Made by a program: the position numbers and the translations under genes. The notes under the pieces are model-generated. The model was not told the DNA's origin and searched no databases. It saw only the letters and a program-made list of their open reading frames with translations. From an uncultured Porphyromonadaceae bacterium (GTDB lineage: Bacteria; Bacteroidota; Bacteroidia; Bacteroidales; Muribaculaceae), in assembly GCA_947174155.1 (NCBI GenBank), contig CAMWHX010000043.1:1-7681 (forward strand): a stretch of 7,681 bases of DNA, in the 5' to 3' direction. Positions 1-5,833 of the stretch are shown here, in pieces (position 1 is the first letter of the stretch; each line of letters starts with the position of its first letter).

Positions 1-86
1 AATCCGTATACGCAATAAAACTCCTCGTCGGAATCCACACCCACCTCGACTGACAGCTCCTCGTCATCGACCTGCTCAATCTTCAC
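1..86 (-). CDS. Possible 5' end of a divergent minus-strand gene, product unknown (partial)
   Basis: On the minus strand a frame stays open for 28 codons from a GTG at 86-84 to the left edge. The predicted start is acidic (VKIEQVDDEELSVEVG, then further D/E-rich residues, then EEFYCVYG). An in-frame TGA at 92-90, inside the adjacent repeat, limits the start to the GTG at 86 or an ATT just before it. The reading frame therefore begins exactly where the heptad repeat ends, as happens at the other repeat boundaries in this window. No family is recognisable from so few residues. A competing plus-strand reading (16 codons ending at TGA 51-53) exists and could instead be the tail of an upstream gene. 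The minus reading is favoured for its length and its fit to the repeat edge, but this is uncertain. Confidence 0.35.
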   Translation of the reverse strand, partial: MKIEQVDDEELSVEVGVDSDEEFYCVYG

Positions 87-170
87 AATTCACAATTCAC
101 AATTCATAATTCATAATTCATAATTGGGAGACACCCAATTCAAAATTCAACATTCAACATTCAAAATTAT
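81..170 (+). repeat. Heptad-repeat element with central hairpin, copy 1
   Basis: The whole element is phased at 7 bp. The left arm is AATTCAC twice (87-100) then AATTCAT three times (101-121). The centre is a perfect stem-loop, AATTGGG (122-128), loop AGACA (129-133), CCCAATT (134-140). The right arm is CAAAATT, CAACATT, CAACATT, CAAAATT (141-168). A second copy in inverted orientation lies at 1507-1581 and has the same 19-nt hairpin core. The element fills the gap between the possible minus-strand gene and the methyltransferase start at 173. It resembles the AT-rich intergenic repeats seen in Bacteroidales genomes. No transposase is present, so it could be a non-autonomous (MITE/REP-like) element, or a transcription terminator or regulator; function is inference. 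Confidence 0.85.
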
Positions 171-172
171 CT

Positions 173-886
173 ATGATTTCCGGTTTTGACAAATACGCCA
201 CCGAATATGACCGGTGGTTTATCGACAACCCCAACGTATTGGAGTCCGAGGTGCGCCTCGTGGCTGAAACCCTCAGAGATGCCCGCCGCATACTGTCGGT
301 AGGGTGTGGCAGCGGCCTCTTCGAGGCCATATTGGCAGACCGCTACGGTATACTAATTAGCGATGGAATAGAGCCCTCCCCCGGGATGGGTGAGATAGCC
401 CGCAAGCGCGGTTTACGCGTGACGCAGGCCACTGCCGAGGAGGCTGATTACGGCCATGGCGAGTATGACACCATCCTCTTCAATGGTTCGCCGGGATATA
501 TCACGGATCTCGCCTCGACCGTGGAGAGAGTCTACGAAGCCCTTCCCGAGGGGGGACGCCTCATCCTTATCGACATACCCAAGGAGAGTAGTTACGGATT
601 GCTCTACAACCTCGCCAAGAGTGTCGGATCCTGGGATCATCCACTCCTGCGGGATGCCATACCCGCCATACCCTATCCCATAGAGTTTGTCAACGAATCC
701 AACTGGCGCACCACGGCCGAGAAGCGAGATCTTATGACAGCGGCAGGGTTCAAGGATCTGCAATATCTCCAGACCCTCACGCGTCATCCACTGTATTCCG
801 ATCACGAAGCGGAGGATCCGACCGAGGGATATGATCGCGGAGATTATGTAGCTGTGATCGGTGTCAAACGTTCGGCGCAGGAGTAA
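173..886 (+). CDS. Class I SAM-dependent methyltransferase, substrate unknown
   Basis: The protein has 237 residues with a Methyltransf_11-like Rossmann core. The N-terminus FDKYATEYDRWF (5-16) is typical of UbiE-like small-molecule methyltransferases. Motif I, ILSVGCGSGLF, is at about 40-50. The acidic residue ending strand beta-2 is E68 in IEPSPGM. The motif IV region YDTILFNGSPGY lies near 98-109, followed by LPEGGRLILID. There is no signal peptide or membrane segment, so it should be cytosolic. The ATG at 173 is only two bases after the heptad repeat and has no obvious ribosome-binding site, as is common in Bacteroidetes. Its TAA overlaps the next ATG (TAATG at 884-888), indicating translational coupling to tenA. 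Context suggests a role in thiamine or pyrimidine salvage or repair, but no substrate can be read from the sequence. Confidence 0.9.
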   Translation: MISGFDKYATEYDRWFIDNPNVLESEVRLVAETLRDARRILSVGCGSGLFEAILADRYGILISDGIEPSPGMGEIARKRGLRVTQATAEEADYGHGEYDTILFNGSPGYITDLASTVERVYEALPEGGRLILIDIPKESSYGLLYNLAKSVGSWDHPLLRDAIPAIPYPIEFVNESNWRTTAEKRDLMTAAGFKDLQYLQTLTRHPLYSDHEAEDPTEGYDRGDYVAVIGVKRSAQE

Positions 887-1521
887 TGATGATGACGTGG
901 AGCGAGGAGGCACTGCGCAGCGCGGAGCCTTCGTATCGACGCACCCTGCGGCTCCCCTTCGTGACGAAGCTGATAGAGGGAACACTCCCCCCGGCGGATT
1001 TCCGTCGGTATCTGGAGCAGGATATGCTCTATCTCGGTGTCTACGGGAGAGTGTTGGCTCACATTGCGTCGCGTATGGAGGATGCCGATATGCGCAAATC
1101 GTTGCTTACCTTCGCCCTCGACGGTATTGCTGCCGAAGAGGGGATGCATATGGATTTTCTCGCGGATGCGGATATGTCGCGCGTGCACCCCGGGGAGGCG
1201 TGTCGAGCCTATACGGATTTTCTGCAAGCCCGTGCCTACGACCCCGTTGAGGTCGAGATGGCGGCTGTGTTGCCCTGTTTCGTCATCTATCAGCGGGTGG
1301 CCGACCACATATACCGCACGGCATCACTTGAAGGTCATCCCTATCGCCGCTGGATAGAGACCTACGCCGACCCGCAGTTTGTCGAAGCCTCGTACCGAGC
1401 CTCCCGTATCTGCGACCGACTTGCCGCGGGCGCAACACCCGCTGTCCGGGCTCAAATGACGGCGGCGTATGCTGCCGGGGCGGCACATGAGGAGAGATTC
1501 TGGGATAATGTTGAATTTTGA
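886..1521 (+). CDS. tenA: TenA family aminopyrimidine aminohydrolase / thiaminase II
   Basis: The protein has 211 residues, the usual TenA length, and an all-alpha haem-oxygenase-like fold is expected. TenA_C enzymes hydrolyse thiamine or its breakdown product aminopyrimidine to HMP. Residues matching the Bacillus subtilis active site are visible: D46 and Y49 in YLEQDMLYL, catalytic C131 with Y135 in LPCFVIY, Y160 in WIETY, and a glutamate, probably E202, in HEERFWD. The AAEEGMHMDF stretch (82-91) is also typical. The start is ambiguous among three consecutive ATGs (886, 889, 892). GGAG at 880-883, inside the methyltransferase end, sits best for 889 or 892. The last codons and TGA stop (1507-1521) are made of heptad-repeat sequence. 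TenA should feed HMP to the ThiD encoded next. Confidence 0.94.
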   Translation: MMMTWSEEALRSAEPSYRRTLRLPFVTKLIEGTLPPADFRRYLEQDMLYLGVYGRVLAHIASRMEDADMRKSLLTFALDGIAAEEGMHMDFLADADMSRVHPGEACRAYTDFLQARAYDPVEVEMAAVLPCFVIYQRVADHIYRTASLEGHPYRRWIETYADPQFVEASYRASRICDRLAAGATPAVRAQMTAAYAAGAAHEERFWDNVEF

Positions 1522-1581
1522 ATGTTGAATTTTGAATTGGGTGTCTCCCAATTATGAATTATGAATTGTGAATTATGAATT
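1507..1581 (-). repeat. Heptad-repeat element with central hairpin, copy 2 (inverted)
   Basis: This is the reverse-oriented partner of the element at 81-170. On the plus strand it reads AATGTTG, AATTTTG, AATGTTG, AATTTTG (1507-1534). The hairpin follows: AATTGGG (1535-1541), loop TGTCT, CCCAATT (1547-1553). Then come ATGAATT, ATGAATT, GTGAATT and ATGAATT (1554-1581). The 19-nt hairpin core is the exact reverse complement of copy 1. The element overlaps the last four codons and stop of tenA, and its final heptad supplies the ATG of thiD at 1575. It may act as a hairpin between the two genes; this is inference. Confidence 0.85.
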
Positions 1582-2399
1582 ACAAAAGGGTTCTTTCGAT
1601 AGCCGGGAGTGATCCGAGCGGCGGGGCAGGTCTGCAGGCTGACCTGAAAACCTTCTCCGCTCTCGGATGCTACGGCATGACAGCTGTCACAGCTGTAGTG
1701 GATGAGAATACGGTCGGTGTGACCGGTGTGCATCCCATCCCGGTAGAGTTTGTCACCGGGCAGATTCGGTCGTGTCTTGACGACATCGGAGCCGATGCCG
1801 TCAAGATCGGTATGCTTCATGACTCGGAGTTGATCCGGGGAGTGTGTGACACCTTAGACCGCTATGACATACCGAGTGGAATAGTGGTGGATCCGGTGAT
1901 GGTAGCTACCTCCGGCGATCAGCTATTGGAGCCGGAGGCTATCGCGACGCTGCGGGAGTCACTTCTGCCGCGTGCCCGCATCATAACGCCTAATATTCCG
2001 GAGGCCGAGATATTGAGTGGCGCGTCAATTCGGGATGATGACGTCATGGAGGAGGTAGCCTATACCCTCCACCGGCTGTATGGAGTCTCCGTGCTGCTGA
2101 AAGGTGGACATCTGCAAGGGAAGGGGATGACGGATGTGCTCTACGACGCCGAGACCGGCAAGGTGATGCGTATCACCTCCCCCCGATATGAGACCGTCAA
2201 CACCCACGGCACGGGGTGCACCCTCTCCTCCGCCATAGCCTCCTTTCTCGCCCACGGACATACTCTTGCCGACGCTGTGACATATGCCATCAGCTACATC
2301 TCCGAGGCTATCCGCCACGGAGCCTGCTACCGTATCGGGCACGGCCACGGTCCGGTACATCACTTCCACGCCCTCTGGCCTCGTGAGGGGGAAAAGTGA
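1575..2399 (+). CDS. thiD: Hydroxymethylpyrimidine / phosphomethylpyrimidine kinase
   Basis: This 274-residue ribokinase-fold enzyme phosphorylates HMP to HMP-P and then HMP-PP for thiamine synthesis in the cytosol. Diagnostic motifs are AGSDPSGGAGLQADLKTF (10-27), KIGML (77-81), VDPVMVA (105-111), TPNIPEAEIL (138-147), LLKGGH (174-179), and HGTGCTLS (211-218) with the anion-hole/catalytic C215. GHGPVHHFH at the C-terminus is also typical. Position 44, commonly a substrate-contacting Gln in a QNT motif, is Glu here (DENT). The start at 1575 is fixed: the upstream in-frame ATG at 1554 is cut off by TGA at 1569, and the kinase fold begins at residue 6. The start codon lies inside the heptad repeat, with no Shine-Dalgarno sequence. 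It lies 53 nt after tenA and is probably functionally paired with it. Confidence 0.97.
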   Translation: MNYKRVLSIAGSDPSGGAGLQADLKTFSALGCYGMTAVTAVVDENTVGVTGVHPIPVEFVTGQIRSCLDDIGADAVKIGMLHDSELIRGVCDTLDRYDIPSGIVVDPVMVATSGDQLLEPEAIATLRESLLPRARIITPNIPEAEILSGASIRDDDVMEEVAYTLHRLYGVSVLLKGGHLQGKGMTDVLYDAETGKVMRITSPRYETVNTHGTGCTLSSAIASFLAHGHTLADAVTYAISYISEAIRHGACYRIGHGHGPVHHFHALWPREGEK

Positions 2400-2427
2400 G
2401 ATTTTACGATCTATAGATCGTAAAATC
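2400..2427. repeat. Perfect 28-bp palindrome after thiD
   Basis: Arms GATTTTACGAT and ATCGTAAAATC flank the self-complementary centre CTATAG, so all 28 bases are palindromic. It starts one base after the thiD stop. It lacks the T-tract of an intrinsic terminator, so it is either a weak terminator, a protein-binding site, or part of the repeat set tied to the following ATPase gene. The outer GATTTT/AAAATC and the 11-6-11 layout recur at 5834-5861 beside the second ATPase. It is also the first unit of an imperfect 41-bp-period tandem repeat (2402-2479). Confidence 0.85.
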
Positions 2428-2479
2428 GACAAAAACTGCGGCTTTATCGAAGTATACATCGCAAAACCGACAAATATGC
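2402..2479. repeat. Two-unit imperfect tandem repeat, period 41 bp, upstream of ATPase 1
   Basis: The unit from about 2402 to 2439 is repeated at about 2443 to 2479. The best-matching parts are ATCG(T/C)AAAA(T/C)CGACAAA followed by a TGC (2417-2439 against 2458-2479) and CGA..(2 nt)..TATA (2407-2415 against 2448-2456). The first unit contains the 28-bp palindrome. The second unit is the left arm of the inverted repeat at 2453-2496. Confidence 0.65.
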
Positions 2480-2496
2480 TTGGTTTGCGATGTATA
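2453..2496. repeat. Inverted repeat overlapping the ATPase 1 promoter
   Basis: The left arm TATACATCGCAAAACC (2453-2468) pairs with GGTTTGCGATGTATA (2482-2496). That gives 15 paired positions with a single bulged A and a 13-nt loop. The right arm overlaps the -33 region of the predicted promoter, so it could be an operator or a leader-independent hairpin. An operator role is inference. Confidence 0.75.
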
Positions 2497-2510
2497 AATC
2501 GGTAACTTTG
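2480..2510 (+). promoter_or_regulatory. Predicted Bacteroidetes-type promoter for ATPase 1
   Basis: The -7 element TAACTTTG (2503-2510) fits the Bacteroidetes consensus TAnnTTTG. TTG at 2480-2482 is a plausible -33 element, 20 nt upstream. Transcription would start a few bases before the ATG at 2531, leaving a very short leader. Confidence 0.6.
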
Positions 2511-2530
2511 CAGATGAAAAAGCCAAGAGT

Positions 2531-3742
2531 ATGGATATAATCATTCGTCAGCGATATCTCAATCGTATCATAACTCATCTGAACAGAGGTATGATGATCA
2601 TACTTGTCGGCCAACGTAGGGTCGGCAAGAGTTATATGTTGCGTCAGGTCCGGCAGTGGCTTGAAGAAAATAGGCCCGGTGTCACTGTGGTATACATCAA
2701 TAAGGAGCTTCTTGAATTTGGTCACATCACCGATGCCAAGGAGCTTTATGATTATGTTTCTCCAAAATTTTCGGTCGGTGGAGACAATTATCTTCTTATT
2801 GATGAGGTTCAGGATATTGAGAATTATGAAGATGCGCTCCGGAGCTTATATGCCGAAGAGCGTTGTCAGGTTATAGCCACGGGGAGTAATGCGTATATTT
2901 TTTCATCCGAGCTGAGTACGCGGCTTGCCGGCAGGTATATAGAGATTCCCATATACGGTCTTGACTACCGTGAGTTTCTCGAATTTCACGGGTTGACTGA
3001 CTCTGAAAAGTCACTCAGCGATTACCTGCGTGTCGGTGGGCTTCCGGGGCTCAGAATGTACAATATAGATGATGAGATCCATGTCAGGGACTATCTCCAG
3101 GGTGTGTATAATACCATCATGATGCGTGATATAATCACCAGGGAGGAGGTCCGGAACGTGCCGTTTATGGAAAACCTATCCCGATTTATTGCTGATAATG
3201 ACGGAAAGCTATTCTCAACCGGCAGCATTGTGAAGTTTATGAAATCACGCGGAGAGAAAGTTTCAGAGGTTGTGACATCCGGGTATATCGGGTATCTCTG
3301 CAAGGCGTTGATTATAAATCCGGTTGCACGTTATGACATACACGGCAAGAAGCTGTTTGAGTCAATATTCAAATATTACTTTGCAGATCACGGCTTGCGC
3401 AACTATCTGTGTGGATTCAATCTGCGCGGGAGTATCGAGAAGATAATGGAAAATGTAGTGTATCTGCACTTATTGACTCAGGGGTATAAAGTCACAGTCG
3501 GTATCCTCAGAGCCGGAGAGGTGGATTTTGTAGCTACTAAGGGAGACAGAACCTTATACATCCAAGTTGCATATCTGCTCGCATCCGAGGAGACGATCAC
3601 CAGAGAATTTGGCAATCTTGCCGGCATCAAGGACAATTATCCCAAATACGTGGTATCAATGGATCCCGTCGGCGGTGACCTCCCTGACTACCCCGGCATC
3701 CGCCACATCCACCTGCGCGATTTCCTCAAATCCGATCTATGA
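2531..3742 (+). CDS. AAA_14/DUF4143-type ATPase (ATPase 1)
   Basis: The protein has 403 residues, normal for this family. The N-terminal P-loop ATPase domain shows Walker A GQRRVGKS (27-34), Walker B YLLIDE (87-92) and a sensor-like TGSN (117-120). A middle helical region contains LRVGGLPGL, typical of the family. The C-terminal DUF4143 part has a restriction-endonuclease-like look. There EVD (330-332) is followed by YIQVAY (343-348), where an active nuclease would have ExK, so catalysis of that site is probably lost. Cellular role of the family is not established. The gene stands alone with its own promoter, 131 nt after thiD, behind palindromic repeats. Its AT-richer composition than thiD suggests acquisition by transfer. 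The start at 2531 gives the usual short N-terminus before the P-loop. Confidence 0.92.
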   Translation: MDIIIRQRYLNRIITHLNRGMMIILVGQRRVGKSYMLRQVRQWLEENRPGVTVVYINKELLEFGHITDAKELYDYVSPKFSVGGDNYLLIDEVQDIENYEDALRSLYAEERCQVIATGSNAYIFSSELSTRLAGRYIEIPIYGLDYREFLEFHGLTDSEKSLSDYLRVGGLPGLRMYNIDDEIHVRDYLQGVYNTIMMRDIITREEVRNVPFMENLSRFIADNDGKLFSTGSIVKFMKSRGEKVSEVVTSGYIGYLCKALIINPVARYDIHGKKLFESIFKYYFADHGLRNYLCGFNLRGSIEKIMENVVYLHLLTQGYKVTVGILRAGEVDFVATKGDRTLYIQVAYLLASEETITREFGNLAGIKDNYPKYVVSMDPVGGDLPDYPGIRHIHLRDFLKSDL

Positions 3743-3761
3743 CACTAAGTGGCTAGTACTG

Positions 3762-3788
3762 TATCTACTATATGAATTATATCTACTA
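3762..3788. repeat. Short direct repeat TATCTACTA in the ATPase 1 to PH-protein gap
   Basis: TATCTACTA occurs at 3762-3770 and 3780-3788, an 18-bp period, in the AT-rich 69-nt gap. No -7 TAnnTTTG box was found in this gap, so how the next gene is transcribed is unclear. Low-complexity sequence is an alternative explanation. Confidence 0.45.
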
Positions 3789-3811
3789 CTATACTTAGAA
3801 AGGATAATATT

Positions 3812-4246
3812 ATGAAGATGGTTTTTAAATCGAAGGTAGCGCGGTGGTATCTGTGGTTTTGTGTGGGGATGACTTTGGCTTTCCTGGGGTCGATTTATCT
3901 TTGCTACACTTCGACTTGGGTTCTACTGATCGATATATCCCTGCTTGGGGTGGGTCTGGTGATGTGTTATGATATGCTTCTGCACACGGATTACACTGTG
4001 GAGGGGGATAAGCTTCATATCCGATGCGGGGTATTATTCCGGATGGATTTGCCCGTTTCCAAAATTAGTGAGATCACACATAAGTCCACTGTTCTTTCCT
4101 CTCCGGCTCTGTCGGCAAAACGAATTGGCCTGAAATACGGCAAGAGGAATTGGGGCTACGTGTCTCCCGAAGATCAGGCCGGGTTTATATCGGTGCTGAA
4201 ATCCATCAATCCCGACATCAAGGAGGATTCCCTCAGCCCCGCGTAG
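3812..4246 (+). CDS. Small membrane protein with bacterial PH-like domain
   Basis: The protein has 144 residues. Two hydrophobic segments near 12-32 and 36-56 (WYLWFCVGMTLAFLGSIYLC; WVLLIDISLLGVGLVMCYDM) form a likely transmembrane hairpin. They are followed by a soluble domain of about 85 residues. That domain reads YTVEGDKLHIRCGVLF, LPVSKISEI, SSPALSAKRIGLKYG and a final VSPEDQAGFISVL. This pattern matches the YyaB-like bacterial PH domain family (PF06713 type), of unknown function. An AAAGGATAA stretch at about 3799-3806 could serve as a ribosome-binding site for the ATG at 3812; a similar one precedes the second ATPase. It lies 69 nt after ATPase 1 and 195 nt before ATPase 2. A functional link with either is unproven. 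Confidence 0.8.
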   Translation: MKMVFKSKVARWYLWFCVGMTLAFLGSIYLCYTSTWVLLIDISLLGVGLVMCYDMLLHTDYTVEGDKLHIRCGVLFRMDLPVSKISEITHKSTVLSSPALSAKRIGLKYGKRNWGYVSPEDQAGFISVLKSINPDIKEDSLSPA

Positions 4247-4276
4247 CAGGGTTATGTATCCGGCCCGTATCGTCGG

Positions 4277-4299
4277 CTTGATTCGGCTTCATGAACCGG
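4277..4299 (+). repeat. Flanking direct repeat, upstream copy
   Basis: CTTGATTCGGCTTCATGAA followed by CCGG matches 5788-5811 downstream of ATPase 2 at about 20 of 24 aligned positions with one gap. Both copies are followed closely by AGTCAG (4312-4317; 5813-5818), then by tandem repeats and the motif ATTTTGAGGAATGGA. The matching order on both sides suggests the ATPase 2 gene sits in a repeat-bounded cassette. Confidence 0.6.
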
Positions 4300-4317
4300 A
4301 AATGCGGGTAGAGTCAG

Positions 4318-4373
4318 AAAAGTGAGAATTTGTAGGTTTTTCCGGAATAAAAAAGTGAGAATTTGTAGGTTTT
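4318..4373 (+). repeat. Exact 23-bp tandem repeat, period 33 bp
   Basis: A 23-bp unit beginning AAAAGTGAGAATTTGTAGG and ending TTTT occurs exactly at 4318-4340 and 4351-4373. The spacer is TCCGGAATAA (10 bp). With only two units and a very short spacer this is not a CRISPR array. It lies directly upstream of the ATPase 2 promoter. Confidence 0.9.
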
Positions 4374-4386
4374 AGGCCGATTAAAT

Positions 4387-4417
4387 TTTGAGGAATGGAC
4401 TTAAATCGCTATCTTTG
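4387..4417 (+). promoter_or_regulatory. Predicted Bacteroidetes-type promoter for ATPase 2
   Basis: TTTG (4387-4390), a 19-nt spacer, then TATCTTTG (4410-4417) is a close match to the Bacteroidetes TTTG/TAnnTTTG promoter. The -33 TTTG lies inside the motif ATTTTGAGGAATGGA (4385-4399), which recurs as a palindrome arm downstream of the same gene. AAAGGATAA (4430-4438) precedes the ATG at 4442. Confidence 0.72.
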
Positions 4418-4441
4418 CGGAAGATAACGAAAGGATAACCT

Positions 4442-5779
4442 ATGAGGATATTCAAACGCAAGATATACTCCAAAATGTTGGAGTGGAAACAGCAACGTGA
4501 CGGATCGACGGCACTGCTGATCAAGGGCGCACGACGTGTGGGAAAATCAACTGTTGCTGAGGAGTTTGCACGAAACGAGTATGAAAGCTATATCGTAGTG
4601 GACTTCGCGGATGCCCCCGCTGCAGTATGGGAGGCAGTGGAGAATATCTCTGATCGTGATACGTTTTTCATGCGACTGCAGTTCATATACGGCGTACAGT
4701 TGAAGGAGCGAAAGTCGGTGATTATCTTCGACGAGATTCAAATGTGTCCAAAGGTCAGACAAGCCATCAAATACTTGGTCAAGGACCACAGGTATGATTA
4801 TATCGAGACAGGTTCCTTACTATCAATCAGGAAGAACACCACCGGTATAGTCATACCCAGTGAGGAGACAAGGTTGACTATGTATCCGATGGACTATGAG
4901 GAGTTTGAATGGGCCTTAGGCAATGGTGGCAGAATACCCATGATGAGACAGATGTTTGACTCTCGCAAGTCATTGGGTGATGCTGTCACTCGGGAGTTAA
5001 TGCGTAAGTTCCGACTATATATGCTGGTAGGGGGGATGCCACAGGCGGTGGCATCCTATCTGGAAACTAATAATTTGGGAGAGGTGGATGCCAGGAAGCG
5101 GGAGATCATCGAACTTTATCTGGATGATTTTGAGAAGATCGATCCTACCGGACGGGCGGCACGTCTCTTCAAGTCCATACCCTCACAACTGGCTAAGAAC
5201 AAGTCACGTTTCCAGACACGAACGATTATAGGATACGGGATCGATGATGACAGGGAAGCTGAAATGCTGAGGGAACTGGAGGATAGTCTTACCGTCAATA
5301 TCTCGCACCATGCCGATGACCCGAATGTAGGTCTGGCACTTCATGCTGATTACGACCGCTATAAGATGTACTTAGGGGATACGGGTCTCTTTATTACACT
5401 CGCTTTTTGGGATCGTGACACATCCGATAACGAGATTTACCAAAAGTTGCTGTCTGACAAATTGTCGGCAGATCTCGGATACGTATATGAGAATATTGTG
5501 GCTCAGATACTTACGGCAAATGGGCACAAGTTGTTTTATTATACGTGGCCGCATGAAAACGGCAAGCATAACTACGAGATTGATTTCCTGTTGACGAACG
5601 GCAAGAAAATCTGTCCTATAGAGGTCAAGTCATCCGGATACAGGACTCACGCATCACTGGATGCTTTCAAGACCAAGTATTCCGATCGAATCCTCCGGAA
5701 CTATCTTATATATACAAAGGATCTGCGCAAGGAGGGCGATATAATTCTTTTGCCGGCTTTCATGACCATCTTTCTGTAA
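4442..5779 (+). CDS. AAA_14/DUF4143-type ATPase with intact PD-(D/E)XK-like C-terminus (ATPase 2)
   Basis: The protein has 445 residues. Walker A GARRVGKS is at 29-36, Walker B VIIFDE at 93-98 and sensor-like ETGSLL at 122-127. A family motif LYMLVGGMPQAVASYL is in the middle. The C-terminal DUF4143 region carries YEIDFLL (378-384) and IEVKS (393-397). Together these give E379/D381 and E394-x-K396, the ExD...ExK arrangement of a PD-(D/E)XK nuclease fold. It differs clearly from ATPase 1, so the two are distant paralogues or separate acquisitions, not a recent duplication. The family's role is not established; nuclease activity is inference. The gene has its own promoter and is bounded by matching repeats on both sides. 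Confidence 0.93.
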   Translation: MRIFKRKIYSKMLEWKQQRDGSTALLIKGARRVGKSTVAEEFARNEYESYIVVDFADAPAAVWEAVENISDRDTFFMRLQFIYGVQLKERKSVIIFDEIQMCPKVRQAIKYLVKDHRYDYIETGSLLSIRKNTTGIVIPSEETRLTMYPMDYEEFEWALGNGGRIPMMRQMFDSRKSLGDAVTRELMRKFRLYMLVGGMPQAVASYLETNNLGEVDARKREIIELYLDDFEKIDPTGRAARLFKSIPSQLAKNKSRFQTRTIIGYGIDDDREAEMLRELEDSLTVNISHHADDPNVGLALHADYDRYKMYLGDTGLFITLAFWDRDTSDNEIYQKLLSDKLSADLGYVYENIVAQILTANGHKLFYYTWPHENGKHNYEIDFLLTNGKKICPIEVKSSGYRTHASLDAFKTKYSDRILRNYLIYTKDLRKEGDIILLPAFMTIFL

Positions 5780-5787
5780 CATGGGGA

Positions 5788-5811
5788 CTTGATTCAGCTT
5801 TATAAAACCGG
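5788..5811 (+). repeat. Flanking direct repeat, downstream copy
   Basis: CTTGATTCAGCTTTATAAAA followed by CCGG is the partner of 4277-4299. It begins 8 nt after the ATPase 2 stop and is followed by AGTCAG (5813-5818) and then the palindromic tandem repeats. Confidence 0.6.
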
Positions 5812-5833
5812 GAGTCAGCGTAAGCCGAAAATG

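Noticed and set aside
81..170. Replication origin because of AT-rich heptads
   Set aside because: No DnaA-box-like TTATNCACA sequences and no dnaA or other origin-linked genes nearby; a second copy lies between tenA and thiD.
1..172. TPP riboswitch ahead of the thiamine genes
   Set aside because: The conserved thi-box segments (such as CTGAGA) are not visible; the region is coding-like sequence plus heptad repeats.
413..985. 190-residue minus-strand open frame
   Set aside because: It lies antisense to the methyltransferase and tenA, has no recognisable motif, and is explained by codon bias in the real genes.
844..1308. 154-residue minus-strand open frame
   Set aside because: Antisense to tenA, whose active-site residues are all intact on the plus strand.
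2514..2540. Short leader frame (ATG at 2514, eight codons) before ATPase 1
   Set aside because: It overlaps the ATPase start and is near the predicted transcription start; too short to support as a gene.
4318..4373. CRISPR-like repeat pair
   Set aside because: Only two 23-bp units with a 10-bp spacer and no cas genes; spacers are far too short.
2531..5779. Recent tandem duplication of one ATPase gene
   Set aside because: The two proteins differ in length and in sequence around every shared motif, so they are distant family members.
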